From Adiantum capillus-veneris (taxonomy: Eukaryota; Streptophyta; Polypodiopsida; Polypodiales; Pteridaceae), in assembly GCA_014529385.2 (NCBI GenBank), contig CM043964.1, positions 136,663,920-136,727,919 of the forward strand: DNA of 64,000 nt, written 5' to 3'. Both the position numbers and the translations under genes were made by a program. Every line of letters starts with the position of its first letter. Position 1 is the stretch's first letter. Below are positions 47,201 to 60,597 of this stretch, piece by piece. Under the pieces are notes generated by a model, which saw only the letters and a program-made list of their open reading frames with translations, ran no database searches and had not been told where the DNA came from.

Positions 47201-47967
47201 CATCTAATGCTACACCGATCTTTAAATTGCGTGATTCTTTTGCGAAATCTAGCCGTAGTGAATCAATATGCTCAAATGTAGGACTATCTTGTGGAATTCC
47301 CATTACTCCATCTTTGCTCTTATGCTCCGCTCCCCATGTCATAAGCTTAGCTAATCGAGACTTCGAAACATATGTTTTATGTGCGGAGCCAAGGAAAAAT
47401 GTCTTAATACCTTTCTAGGGACCTTACCTTTCTCATCTTTATAACGAGGCGTTTGACATTTTGGGCACGTCACACTGTCCTGGTACTGATGTCTATATAA
47501 AATACAATTGTTGGGACATGAAGAATAGTCAAGTCCAAGACTACTTATCATCTTTTTCACCTCATCGTGTGATGCAGGAAGGGAATTGCTTGTTGGCAAG
47601 AACTTTTGAGAGAGTAGCCTGCAAGTTGATTAAAAATATGATCAATAACAAACACCAATGTTTAGAGTGTAACAAATAAATATGTTAGATGTATACATAC
47701 TTCAATAGTGTTGAAATGGGATACATTACTTCATCCAAAATAGTTTTTGAAGATTAAGAATAAGTAAGCTTGCACTTAGTAGTGTCAGTTGTTAGGAATA
47801 TCGCTCGCACTATCATTTTGATGCCAATCCTCAATAAAATCAGCCATGCCATCGTCATTATCAAAGATATCATCACGTCCATTAAAGTCCTTAGAATATT
47901 GTTCCTTTAGTCTTGCATACATATTAGGATCACTCCTGCGTAGGATCCTCATGCACTCTATTGACAT
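44207..47967 (-). pseudogene. TNP2-like CACTA transposase
   Basis: Read right to left. At 47,599-47,351 there is an N-terminal Cys-rich block (SSCPNNCILYRHQY, then TCPKCQTPRYKDEKG). Next come DSPTFEHIDSLRLDFAKESR, STWPVVVINYNLPPYL and LSLLIPGKQQLKDLNVYLAP (transposase core, 47,340-46,990). An intron at 46,890-46,807 precedes GMCTKDYKACPVCGDW. DPMHIFKNVGHSLWQHL is at about 46,350. The DUF4218 region SFFDIQVHLLIHLVDEIE to ARPEGSMAEGWMLEECMYY is at 45,690-45,500. The DUF4216-like block EPYILPTHVEQTFFY is at about 44,630, and an acidic end stops at about 44,207. At least three frameshifts (near 47,355, 47,190 and 46,065) and a stop near 46,109 make it a pseudogene. TNP2 cleaves CACTA termini. An upstream 60-codon piece at 47,967-47,785 may be its N-terminus. 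Confidence 0.85.
46341..46467 (-). repeat. 63-bp in-frame tandem duplication in the TNP2 gene
   Basis: Two copies starting TTAAATATATG at 46,344 and 46,407 encode LEYWKDLTICHLLDPIHIFK and the near-identical LEYWKDLKICHLLDPMHIFK. Sixty-three bases equal 21 codons, so the frame is kept. Confidence 0.9.
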
Positions 47968-48257
47968 TTGAGATACGTCATGTGAATGTTGATTTGTGAC
48001 GTTATCAATGTCATAAACTAGAATCTACATATTTGAATGTAAAGAAGATTGTATCAATAGAATTCTTCTATATAAAAGGAGAGAGAGATGTGCATGGAAT
48101 TCAATAACATTTGGAGATAGCAAAAAATAATATCAAAATAAATTAGCGACAGTACGGAACGTAATGCAAATTAAAGTGTAGAATTAGGGTACAAGAGTTC
48201 AAAATAACATTAGGAATTGTATACAATGAGCTCTCAATCCTCATATGTTAAGGGTGC

Positions 48258-49343
48258 TCATGGAGGTCTACGCCGTCCATAATTGACTAGCAATTCATCA
48301 CCAACACGTAATGATTTAATAGCATGGACAACTATATATCTTGGTACATCCCTACTCATATGTCTTGGTTCATGACTATTCTCACACTCCACAAATGTGC
48401 AATTGGTTCTTGCACTTCTCCCTCGACTACTATTGATTAAACCTGCTATATTTCCTTGAGAGTAAGGTCTTCCATCAACATAGAGTCTTTGGCCTTCTGC
48501 ATGTGTAATCCATCTAGCAAAAAGAGAGGCTGCATTGAGACATAATCCATAAGCAGTCATGCTTTGGATGTAGCGAGTGAGTTGATGCCATGGACCCCAT
48601 CTATATATAGGTCCACAAAAAGACATAAGGGTGACCTCTGAATGAGTGGGCACATGCAAATCCTGTGCAATAAAGATGCCTCATCCCCCTCCACTGATGG
48701 TGGACGGAGAAATCATGTAGCGACTGCCCCAAAAGCCAAAAACCACTCCATCTAAAGGAAGTGTTTCTCCCTGCCAACCTCTGTATCGTCTACGATCCTA
48801 GCTCTGTACTAGATCCTGTAAATGAGTAGGCAACGGATGATCTCCACCCATCTCAGCCTCCAATGGAGGAGGTAGAGGATGTCGAGAAACCTCGAGCTGC
48901 AATGAACAAATGACTTGTCCTGCCGTGTGCGAGAGACATGTGCACCACTGGTAGTAAAGTCATCCTCTTCATCAAGTGAATATACCTACATATATAATCT
49001 AGTTACATTATATATATCAACCTTGATTTTTAAAACTCCAATATCAAACAAAGGGAGATAAAAAATATACCATAGGTCGATGTCGCTCCTCAGGTGGTGG
49101 TGCTCGCTCAAAAGTACCATAAGTCATCTGATGTGAAAAGCACTCCCGTCGTGGCCTACGATACGTGCCACAACAACAAGCACACCAGCACATAAGAGGA
49201 TAATCATAGTAGAAATCATCGTAAACGGGTTCATGTGCAGTATCGAAACTCTGTGCACCCCGGCTACCACTAGTAGGAGGTGGTGGTGTACCCTCTGATT
49301 GATCCGAATCTGGAGTTTCAATTACCATAAAAACATGAGACAT
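48258..49343 (-). pseudogene. SET-domain (histone methyltransferase-like) protein next to TNP2
   Basis: The last open part (48,659-48,258) contains a SET-like core: EVTLMSFCGPIYRWGPWHQL, NIAGLINSSRGRSARTNCTF and VHAIKSLRVGDELLVNYG. These correspond to the N-terminal strands, the Asn-His-Ser cofactor loop (Asn-Ser-Ser here) and the final E-L-x-x-D-Y-G motif (VNYG here). Upstream codons at about 48,700 give ISGGG, a stop, then GIF, the G-x-G motif with a TGA inside. A second stop (TAG) follows LVQS at about 48,795. A Cys-rich first exon lies at 49,343-49,065 (PLMCWCACCCGTYRR), with a likely intron to about 48,988. SET enzymes methylate lysine with S-adenosylmethionine. It lies upstream of TNP2 on the same strand, so both could derive from one transposon. 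Pseudogene. Confidence 0.65.
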
Positions 49344-50359
49344 TTATCAAATGACCAAAATAAAAAATTCAATAAAGTTAACAAAACATTAAAGTTTAAT
49401 AGCTATATGGTATATTCTGACGCTTATTGTAATTTTAAAAATAAACAGGCACTATTGTTTGGTGTTGTCAAACAAGAGAAAGGCAACCATTTGCATGGAG
49501 ACATGGCAATTCTTCCGCAAGGAGATGCGCCTATGCATTAATTTTCCCCAACAAAAGGTGTGTGCCTTTGATAATATATATTAGAATTAATATGAAATTT
49601 TCTAGATTGATTCTAACTTTTCTCTAATCTATGTTATTTTGTTTATTCAAATTTGCATAGGAGGCAACACGAAAGAGAGTAGCTTTACGTCACACATCTA
49701 GACTAGGGAGGATGGGACGGGATGGATTTGTGGCCACATTTGTGAGTACAGACCACTCACATTTTAACTTTTAAAGGTAGTATTATTGAATGCAAAAATT
49801 AATAAGTCTTTGGTTGTGTCTCAATGTAGACGAAAGACTATGGTCGTGCACCGACAACACATGAGATAGAGTACGCCACATACTGCGGCTATCGTGCTTT
49901 GTGTCAGACACTTACTGACACTCCAGATCCACTTGTACGTATCCTTGTTTTCCTTTGTAGTTTTTTTCATGGTAACTATAATATATTCTTTTTTTATTTC
50001 ACTAACTAATACAGGAGCAGCATGGCGAGGCTGATATGACAGAGGTGGCTCGACAAGAGGCCGAGGGGCGATGTCCAGAGGCTGAGAGGAGCGGCGGCCC
50101 AATCAGTGGCCATGATGGTGACGATCGCGGAGATGGCGACATTCGTAGTCCCACGGTTCGGACCAGTGGTGGTGGCACTAGCGATCATGAGACCGATGAT
50201 AGTGATTCTTCCAGTAGTGATGGATCACATAGTGATCCTGTATAGAGATTTCTTTTGCATATTTGGGATTGTTATATATGTATTTTTCAGTGTGCATTAC
50301 TACATCGTATGTGATGATGAGATTTGTTTTGTATATGTGAGGATTGATCACCACACATT

Positions 50360-50586
50360 TGTTACCATATACATGTGGTAGTGATGTGTGTGAACACACT
50401 AGGACCGCCGGGGCATTTTTTCCCTCTTTAGGAGGTTTTTTCCCCCGTGCATTGTATATACGCCCATCACTCTAGGGCTATCTATCTTTCCATTGCACAC
50501 TAAGTAACACACTCTCTATTGTGTGCCTTGAGCTTCCTTCGTCTTCTCCAAGCTGTGTGTGTTTCTCTGCAACCCTAATTCCAACA
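50360..50586 (+). repeat. 5' LTR of copia B
   Basis: It runs from TGTTACCATATACATG to AATTCCAACA, 227 bases. TATATACG at about 50,455 is a likely TATA element. Confidence 0.97.
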
Positions 50587-50588
50587 AT

Positions 50589-50600
50589 TGGTATCAGAGC
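50589..50600 (+). promoter_or_regulatory. Primer binding site of copia B
   Basis: TGGTATCAGAGC lies two bases after the LTR and matches initiator-Met tRNA. Confidence 0.95.
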
Positions 50601-50948
50601 AGGTCACGTCCTCCCGGGCTTAGTCGCCAGCTGCTCCAGCACACGCCTGCTCACTTTCTCCGATTTCAGTGAGCTTTGGCAAGCGTTCGCAGGTCGACAA
50701 ATATTTTGGGAGAGCTCGAAGAGCTTGGTCTGCTCAGAATTTTGATTTGGGCTCATTTCGGCCTCCGTTTCCACTACGGGCAGTACTGCACATGTTATTT
50801 CGTCATTTTGTGCAAATTTCCTGTCAGTGCCGTTTTCTGCATAACAGGTGCCTTATAGTCTTCTACGATTTGTGCTATATAGCACAAGTTGTTCCCGCTC
50901 CATTTCTCCTATTTTCGGGCAGTTTTCACATCAGGTGCAGCATTTACC

Positions 50949-53486
50949 ATGGCTGACAACAACAACACAGATGTGTTCAAGATGTTTGCTGCTGAGGACA
51001 GGTTGGATGGGGACAACTACCCTATGTGGGCTTATATGATGCAACACGTTCTTGTGTCAAAAGGTGTCTGGAACATTGTGCAGGGCATTGATGTACGTCC
51101 TGGTTCTGAAGATGTAGGCGATATTGAGGATGTTGCAGGTCTTGCTGCAAGGATTGCAGCTGTTAGAGTTGTTTTGCCTACAGCAGAACAAGCTCGTTGG
51201 GATGTTAAGGATGCGCAGGCTCATGCATTGATTGCGTTGTCTGTGAAGCGCACCATTATTCCTCACATCCGTTCAGCAAAATCTGCAAAACAGGCTTGGG
51301 ATATTCTAGCAGGTCTTTATGCAAGCCGCAATGAGGCTAAAATTGCTTTGCTGCGTAAAGAGCTAGAGTCGAAGATTATGCATGAGGAAGATGATATGGA
51401 CACTTTCCTTGCTAGTGTCAAGGATATCAATGAGCAACTCATTTCTGCAGGTGAAGTCATTTCTGACAGTTCCCTTGTGCAGACTGTTCTTGATGCCTTA
51501 CCAGATTCCTACCAGACTTTTGCTAGTACTTGGAGACTGATGACCCAAGGAAATCCTGAAGTTGTCAAGTTTGATGCATTATGCACATTGCTGTTGCAAG
51601 AGTCACTTTCTAGAAAAAACAGGACTAGGCAGCGTGCAGTTGAACAGGCTTTTATTGCTTCTCAAAGAAAGGGTGGTGACAGTAATGCAGCCACTTCTTA
51701 TGGTTCTGCTGCGAGTGGCAAAAATTCTGTTCCTAATGCTTCTGCTGGCAGCACTTCGTCTGGCAATTCTGGTGATAAGGGCAAAAAGAAGATGCGTTGC
51801 CATTATTGTAAAGCCAATGATCACTTGATCAAGTCGTGTCCTAAGTTGAAGGCCAAAGAGGCTAAGAAGAAAGAGGGTGGTTCCACTGCAAATGCTGGTT
51901 CCACTACAAATGCAGCCATTGTTGAGTCTTCTGTGAATAGAGATTGTGATGCTGATGTTGATGCAGAATGGGCTTTTAGCGCAGAGTGCACTTACAATCC
52001 TGCTGTCCATGATGCATGCTTGTCAGTTGCTGCAGATTCACATGTGTGGTATTTCGACAGTGGTGCTACAAAGCACATTACCTCACATCGTGAATTGTTT
52101 ACCTCTCTCGAGTCTGTCCCTCATGGGAATTCAGTCACTTGTGCCAACAACGCCTCTTATCCAGTTCAGGGAGTTGGAAAGATTGTGCTCACTGCTGCTA
52201 ATGGCAGTTCCTTCACACTTGTTGATGCACTTTATGTACCTGGGATCAAGAAGAATCTATTGTCTGTATCCGCACTTGCTAGACTTGGACTTGTAGTCAA
52301 ATTTGTGGATGACAGATGTACAGTTCATGATCTCAGTTTTGGTGATGAAATTGTTGCATCTGGGCTTTTGTGCCGTGGGCTGTATAAGCTCACTTTGTAT
52401 GACAAGTGTGGACAAAATTTTGCAAATGCTATTGCAGATTCAAGGGCTATTTCAGATGCAAAACTTTGGCATGCACGTTTTGGTCATCTGAATTTTGCCA
52501 GTTTGCTGCGTTTGCAGAAATCTGATATGGTTGCTTCTTTGCCGCCTCTTGAAGCACCTATCAAACATGTTTGTGAAGGCTGTATTCTGGGTAAAATGCA
52601 GCGTTCTAAGTTTCCAAAGGATGGTTCAGTTAGGTCCACATGCAGGTTGCAGCTTGTGCATAGTGATGTTTGTGGGCCCATGCAAACTCCGTCCTTGGGC
52701 AATTACCTGTACTTCGTGACTTTCATTGATGATTACTCCAGGCATGCATGGGTATTTCCGCTTAAAGCAAAGTCCGAAGTTTTTATGTGCTTCAAACAAT
52801 TTTTGGCTATGGCTGAAAATGTCTCAAAATGTACTATGGGCACCCTCTGTTCCGATCGAGGGGGGGAGTATATGTCTCATGAATTTAATGCATTTCTGGC
52901 TAGTCGTGGGATAAAACACCAATGTACAGTGCCTTATACACCTCAGCAAAATGGTGTTGCTGAGAGGAAAAACAGGTCACTAACGGAAATGGCACGATGT
53001 ATGGTCAAAAGTCAAGCTTTGCCGCATTCTTTTTGGCTTGAGGCCATCATGTGTGCCACTTATGTACTTAACAGGTGTCCTACGAAAGCTTTGCAGTCTA
53101 TTACTCCATATGAAGCATGGCATGATAGAAAACCTTCTATTGAGCACATGCGTGTTTTTGGCTGTTTGGCATATGCTTTGGTGCCACAAGTGCAGCGCAG
53201 AAAATTGGATGATAAGGCTGTCAAATGTATTTTTGTTGGTTATAGTGCTAAAAGCAAAGGTTACAGGTTGTATCATCCGCAAACAAAACGTATTTTGGTT
53301 TCACGGGATGTAGTGTTTGTGGAAGATTCTGTTCAACCCTTGCTGTCATGTACTAGAGACAGTAATGTAAGCTCACAGGACATTTATGACACTTTGTTGC
53401 CTCTTTTCAGTGGTGGAAATACGAATGTAAGTTCCAATGAGGCAAATGTACAGCCTATGGGGGTTTCTGAAAATGTTTTAGAATAG
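50949..53486 (+). CDS. Copia B gag, protease and integrase (first part of polyprotein)
   Basis: I choose ATG 50,949 (ACCATGG context, MADNNNTDVFKMF), not an upstream in-frame ATG at 50,889, because it begins the recognisable Gag. Residues about 20-210 are the copia Gag (LDGDNYPMWAYMMQHVL). The zinc knuckle CHYCKANDHLIKSCPK lies near 51,798. The protease WYFDSGATKHIT lies near 52,047, followed by GAG_pre-integrase LWHARFGHLNFASLL. The integrase D-D-E residues are in HSDVCGPM, CSDRGGEY and PQQNGVAERKN. The frame stops at TAG 53,484-53,486, but the same frame is open again directly after it, so a CAG to TAG change would explain it. Confidence 0.93.
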   Translation: MADNNNTDVFKMFAAEDRLDGDNYPMWAYMMQHVLVSKGVWNIVQGIDVRPGSEDVGDIEDVAGLAARIAAVRVVLPTAEQARWDVKDAQAHALIALSVKRTIIPHIRSAKSAKQAWDILAGLYASRNEAKIALLRKELESKIMHEEDDMDTFLASVKDINEQLISAGEVISDSSLVQTVLDALPDSYQTFASTWRLMTQGNPEVVKFDALCTLLLQESLSRKNRTRQRAVEQAFIASQRKGGDSNAATSYGSAASGKNSVPNASAGSTSSGNSGDKGKKKMRCHYCKANDHLIKSCPKLKAKEAKKKEGGSTANAGSTTNAAIVESSVNRDCDADVDAEWAFSAECTYNPAVHDACLSVAADSHVWYFDSGATKHITSHRELFTSLESVPHGNSVTCANNASYPVQGVGKIVLTAANGSSFTLVDALYVPGIKKNLLSVSALARLGLVVKFVDDRCTVHDLSFGDEIVASGLLCRGLYKLTLYDKCGQNFANAIADSRAISDAKLWHARFGHLNFASLLRLQKSDMVASLPPLEAPIKHVCEGCILGKMQRSKFPKDGSVRSTCRLQLVHSDVCGPMQTPSLGNYLYFVTFIDDYSRHAWVFPLKAKSEVFMCFKQFLAMAENVSKCTMGTLCSDRGGEYMSHEFNAFLASRGIKHQCTVPYTPQQNGVAERKNRSLTEMARCMVKSQALPHSFWLEAIMCATYVLNRCPTKALQSITPYEAWHDRKPSIEHMRVFGCLAYALVPQVQRRKLDDKAVKCIFVGYSAKSKGYRLYHPQTKRILVSRDVVFVEDSVQPLLSCTRDSNVSSQDIYDTLLPLFSGGNTNVSSNEANVQPMGVSENVLE

Positions 53487-55331
53487 CCTATTACTGATGC
53501 AGATGTACATGATGTACTTGATGAGGAAAGGGCTGAAAATGAGCAGGCTAGAGGTATGCCAAAATGGCTGGTGCACACTTTGCGTGACAGTAAATTGGAT
53601 GCACCTTTATCTAGTCATACTCGTTCAGGCTCTCGCCATGCATCTTATGCATCAGATTGTTATGCTTTGGCTGTGTCTAGTTTACATGATGTTGAGGAGC
53701 CTCTGTCTTTTGATGAAGCACAGAATTCAGAAAATTGGATTGCTGCCATGAAATCAGAATATGATGCACTTATAGAGAATGACACATGGACTTTATGTGA
53801 TTTTCCTCCTGGCAAAAAGGCCATTGGTACGAAGTGGGTTTACAAGTTGAAACGCAAGCCGGATGGTGAGATCGATCGCCATAAGGCTCGACTTGTTGCA
53901 AAGGGTTATGCACAACAAAAAGGCATAGATTATGAAGAGACTTTTGCTCCCACTTGTCGTATGACTACTGTGCGTTTTCTATGTGCATTGGCAGCTCATT
54001 TTGGTTGGGATGTACATCAATCAGACATTGTTACTGCTTTCTTGAATGGTGACATATTTGAGGAAGTTTATGTAACGCAGCCTCGCGGTTTTGTCATAAA
54101 AGGACAAGAGGACAAAGTGTGCAAATGTAAGAAGGCTTTGTATGGGTTGAAGCAATCTCCTCGTGCTTGGTATGAGAAAGCTAACACTCATTTGGTTAAA
54201 CGAGGCTTTCGTAACAGTCCAACAGAAAGCACATTGTATGTAAAGCGTGAGGATGATATATTTCTCATTGTGGTTCTTTATGTTGATGATTTGCTGATCA
54301 CTAGACCAAATGAGAGACATATTGCTGAATTTAAGGCTGATTTGAATGCTACTTTCAAGATGAAAGATTTGGGGCTGTTGCATCATTACTTGGGTATACA
54401 GTTTAAGCAGTGTGATGGTGGTATTGCCTTGTGTCAGAAAAGTTACATAGAGACATTGCTATGTAAGTTTGGACTTGAGGATTGCAAACCTATTGCCACT
54501 CCCATGGAAACAGGTTTGAAGTTGAGTCTACATGATGCTGGCGATCCTGCTGATGTCACTCTTTACCAAATTGCTGTTGGCTGCCTCATTTATGTATGCA
54601 ACACGAGGCCAGATATTCAGTTTGCAGTCTCGCATGTCAGCAGATTTATGCATAGCCCAGGGTCTAAGCATTGGCAGGCTGTCAAGAGGATTTTCCGCTA
54701 CCTTAGTGGCACTTTACATCTTGGCTTGTTTTATCCCAAGGGGGGATCATTGCCGCCAGACTTACATGCTTTTTCGGACTCAGATTGGGCTGGTTGTTTT
54801 GACACGCGAGTGTCCACAAGTGGTTTTTGTTTCATGCTTGGAAATTCATGTATATCATGGTTGAGCAAGAAGCAACCTACTGTGGCCACTTCGAGTTGTG
54901 AGGCTGAGTACAGGGCAGTCTTCACAGCTACGGTTGAGTGTGTATGGCTCAGACGCCTTATGGCTGACTTGGGTGTTGGACAGGACACTGCCAACACTAT
55001 CTACACTGACAGTCAGAGCGCATTGGCAGTTGCGAGGAACCCAGTTTTTCATGCTCGTACAAAGCACATTGAGGTGCATTACCACTATGTCAGGGAGAGG
55101 CTCTTAGCAGGAGAGATCAGCTTGGCTTATGTGCCAACACAGGACAACCTTGCAGATCTTTTCACAAAGGCATTTCTCGTGAGAAGCTTGAAGCTTTCCG
55201 CAAAGCTTTGGGCTTACTCCCCTTTGTGGACTGATCCTGTCCTCAGGGCATGGCACTTCCCTTTACTCATGTGCCAGCTCTCGTTCACCGCATCACTCCA
55301 GGGGGGATTTGTTACCATATACATGTGGTAG
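53487..55331 (+). CDS. Copia B reverse transcriptase and RNase H (second part of polyprotein)
   Basis: This is the same frame as gag-integrase, beginning right after the TAG. The first ATG is 53,556, but no independent start is expected. RT motifs are ARLVAKGYAQQKGIDYEETF, SDIVTAFLNGDIFEEVYV and the catalytic YVDDLLIT at about 54,282. RNase H motifs are AFSDSDWAGCFDTRVSTSGF, TSSCEAEYRAVF, IYTDSQSALAVARNPVFH and HIEVHYHYVRERLL. Near 55,175 the frame slips: AFLVRSLKL is read where related proteins have A-L-S-R-E-K-L-E-A-F, which appears in the next frame and ends at TGA 55,232-55,234. One base lost from a T run explains this, and it affects only the C-terminus. Confidence 0.93.
   Translation, partial: PITDADVHDVLDEERAENEQARGMPKWLVHTLRDSKLDAPLSSHTRSGSRHASYASDCYALAVSSLHDVEEPLSFDEAQNSENWIAAMKSEYDALIENDTWTLCDFPPGKKAIGTKWVYKLKRKPDGEIDRHKARLVAKGYAQQKGIDYEETFAPTCRMTTVRFLCALAAHFGWDVHQSDIVTAFLNGDIFEEVYVTQPRGFVIKGQEDKVCKCKKALYGLKQSPRAWYEKANTHLVKRGFRNSPTESTLYVKREDDIFLIVVLYVDDLLITRPNERHIAEFKADLNATFKMKDLGLLHHYLGIQFKQCDGGIALCQKSYIETLLCKFGLEDCKPIATPMETGLKLSLHDAGDPADVTLYQIAVGCLIYVCNTRPDIQFAVSHVSRFMHSPGSKHWQAVKRIFRYLSGTLHLGLFYPKGGSLPPDLHAFSDSDWAGCFDTRVSTSGFCFMLGNSCISWLSKKQPTVATSSCEAEYRAVFTATVECVWLRRLMADLGVGQDTANTIYTDSQSALAVARNPVFHARTKHIEVHYHYVRERLLAGEISLAYVPTQDNLADLFTKAFLVRSLKLSAKLWAYSPLWTDPVLRAWHFPLLMCQLSFTASLQGGFVTIYMW
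55297..55309 (+). promoter_or_regulatory. Polypurine tract of copia B
   Basis: The G-rich run AGGGGGGAT directly precedes the 3' LTR. Confidence 0.85.
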
Positions 55332-55536
55332 TGATGTGTGTGAACACACTAGGACCGCCGGGGCATTTTTTCCCTCTTTAGGAGGTTTTTTCCCCCGTGC
55401 ATTGTATATACGCCCATCACTCTAGGGCTATCTATCTTTCCATTGCACACTAAGTAACACACTCTCTATTGTGTGCCTTGAGCTTCCTTCGTCTTCTCCA
55501 AGCTGTGTGTGTTTCTCTGCAACCCTAATTCCAACA
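55310..55536 (+). repeat. 3' LTR of copia B
   Basis: It is 227 bases long, and I see no difference from the 5' LTR. It is followed by ACATT, the target duplication. Confidence 0.97.
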
Positions 55537-56368
55537 ACATTTTGGACACATGTACATAAACTTACTGATGATATATACTGACATGTGTTTGTTGCATCAC
55601 TGAATTTGTCTATTGTCAAACAACTAATTATTTGTCGATAAGATAATTAGCCTAAGTAACCATCTCAGTGTTATTTATTTCTCTTTCTATATATATTTTT
55701 TAAAAAGATGGATTGAAATCGTGGTCATTGTGCTACCAAATGATGATGTGGCATGTGAAACCTAGTCCTAAGTTTTCTGTTAGTTGCTCTACTTCTCAAA
55801 ACTAAGGCATTTTGATATTATCACACTCTTGTGCAAGTCTTTAAGAATAGAAAAGAAATGTCGCAAGGGACGCTAGTCATCCTGTTCAGTTGTTGTTGTT
55901 CTGGTTTTGGGTCACCGCCTGTGGCTTTTCGCCCGATCCATTTACACATTGTTAAAAATCCTTCTAATGTTTTTTTGAAGATGAATATTTGAACTATGAT
56001 GTTTCAAAGTACCAAGCATCATACGCTCCAAGTTTCAAGTTACGTACCATGTACCATGCACCAACTACAAGTATCAAGTTTCAATATGGAACCTGATACC
56101 AAACCCTAAATCAACTGCCAAATCTAACACTAACAAGTTTTCTTGGTTTCTATGTCAGGCTCTAGTATTAACAAGATTTTGATTTCCATATTTTTTGTAA
56201 AGGTAGCAGATTTTACGCTAAGTGTCAGATTCTACATACCTTGTATCAAATCAAGTACCAAGTACCAAGTTGCAAGTACTGAGTACCAAATCAAGTACCA
56301 AGTACCAAGTACCTTATACCAAATCTAACACTAAAGAGGTTTTATTGTTTTCATGTTAATTTATTATA
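55537..56368. other. Flank between copia B and the 38-bp-LTR element
   Basis: This is non-coding. It continues the sequence interrupted by copia B and ends with repeats of AAGTACC (next entry). No transposon end is recognised. Confidence 0.5.
56236..56330 (+). repeat. Short tandem repeats of AAGTACC
   Basis: CAAGTACCAAGTACCAAGT and close variants recur about ten times, and looser copies begin at about 56,010. Similar words (ACCATGTACCAATTTCAAGT) continue after 62,090, on the other side of the inserted element, so the element landed inside this repeat region. Confidence 0.75.
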
Positions 56369-56406
56369 TGTCAGGATCCGGGTCTCTAGCTCCTAGGGTT
56401 CTTACA
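56369..56406 (+). repeat. Left 38-bp LTR
   Basis: It runs from TG to CA, preceded by TTATA. It is identical to 62,020-62,057. Confidence 0.9.
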
Positions 56407-56407
56407 T

Positions 56408-56419
56408 TGGTATCAGAGC
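56408..56419 (+). promoter_or_regulatory. Primer binding site of the 38-bp-LTR element
   Basis: TGGTATCAGAGC is one base after the LTR, a perfect initiator-Met site as in both copia elements. Confidence 0.9.
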
Positions 56420-56460
56420 GGGTTGGAGGGAGCAGCCATGGAGGCGGGGAAGAGGCAGGG

Positions 56461-60597
<4,137 letters not shown>

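Larger units (their letters stand above)
39541..50245 (+). pseudogene. Ptta/En-Spm-type CACTA protein gene, eight inferred exons
   Basis: Inferred exons: 39,541-39,791; 39,885-39,995; 40,084-40,323; 40,402-40,530; 49,449-49,557; 49,661-49,741; 49,830-49,934; 50,015-50,245. All introns are GT-AG. Phases fit at every junction, including 40,530/49,449 (TG + G = Trp), giving about 418 codons. The middle is Pro-rich (PPAPPSVPPPPPMRTC). The second half resembles the plant transposase (Ptta/En/Spm) family: QQKEATRKRVALRHTSRLG, then TKDYGRAPTTHEIEYATYCG. The end is Asp/Ser-rich. A TAA at 40,454-40,456 in exon 4 would truncate the protein. TNPA-like proteins bind subterminal repeats and cooperate with TNP2. 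The fourth intron, 8.9 kb, holds SET and TNP2 genes on the other strand. Two independent half-genes are the alternative reading. Confidence 0.55.
50360..55536 (+). mobile_element. Copia B: young full-length Ty1/copia retrotransposon
   Basis: Its 227-bp LTRs appear identical base for base, and target duplication ACATT flanks the element. It has an initiator-Met primer site and a polypurine tract, and carries gag-protease-integrase-RT-RNase H in one frame interrupted by a single TAG. It lies about 115 bases after the stop codon of the Ptta gene. Confidence 0.97.

Noticed and set aside
47785-47800. CACTACTAAG on the minus strand as a CACTA terminus
   Set aside because: Only the short core matches, with no subterminal repeats, and it lies inside the TNP2 gene region.
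50340-50399. GTGGTAGTGATG as an inverted CACTA end
   Set aside because: It belongs to the copia B LTR and occurs again at 55,326.
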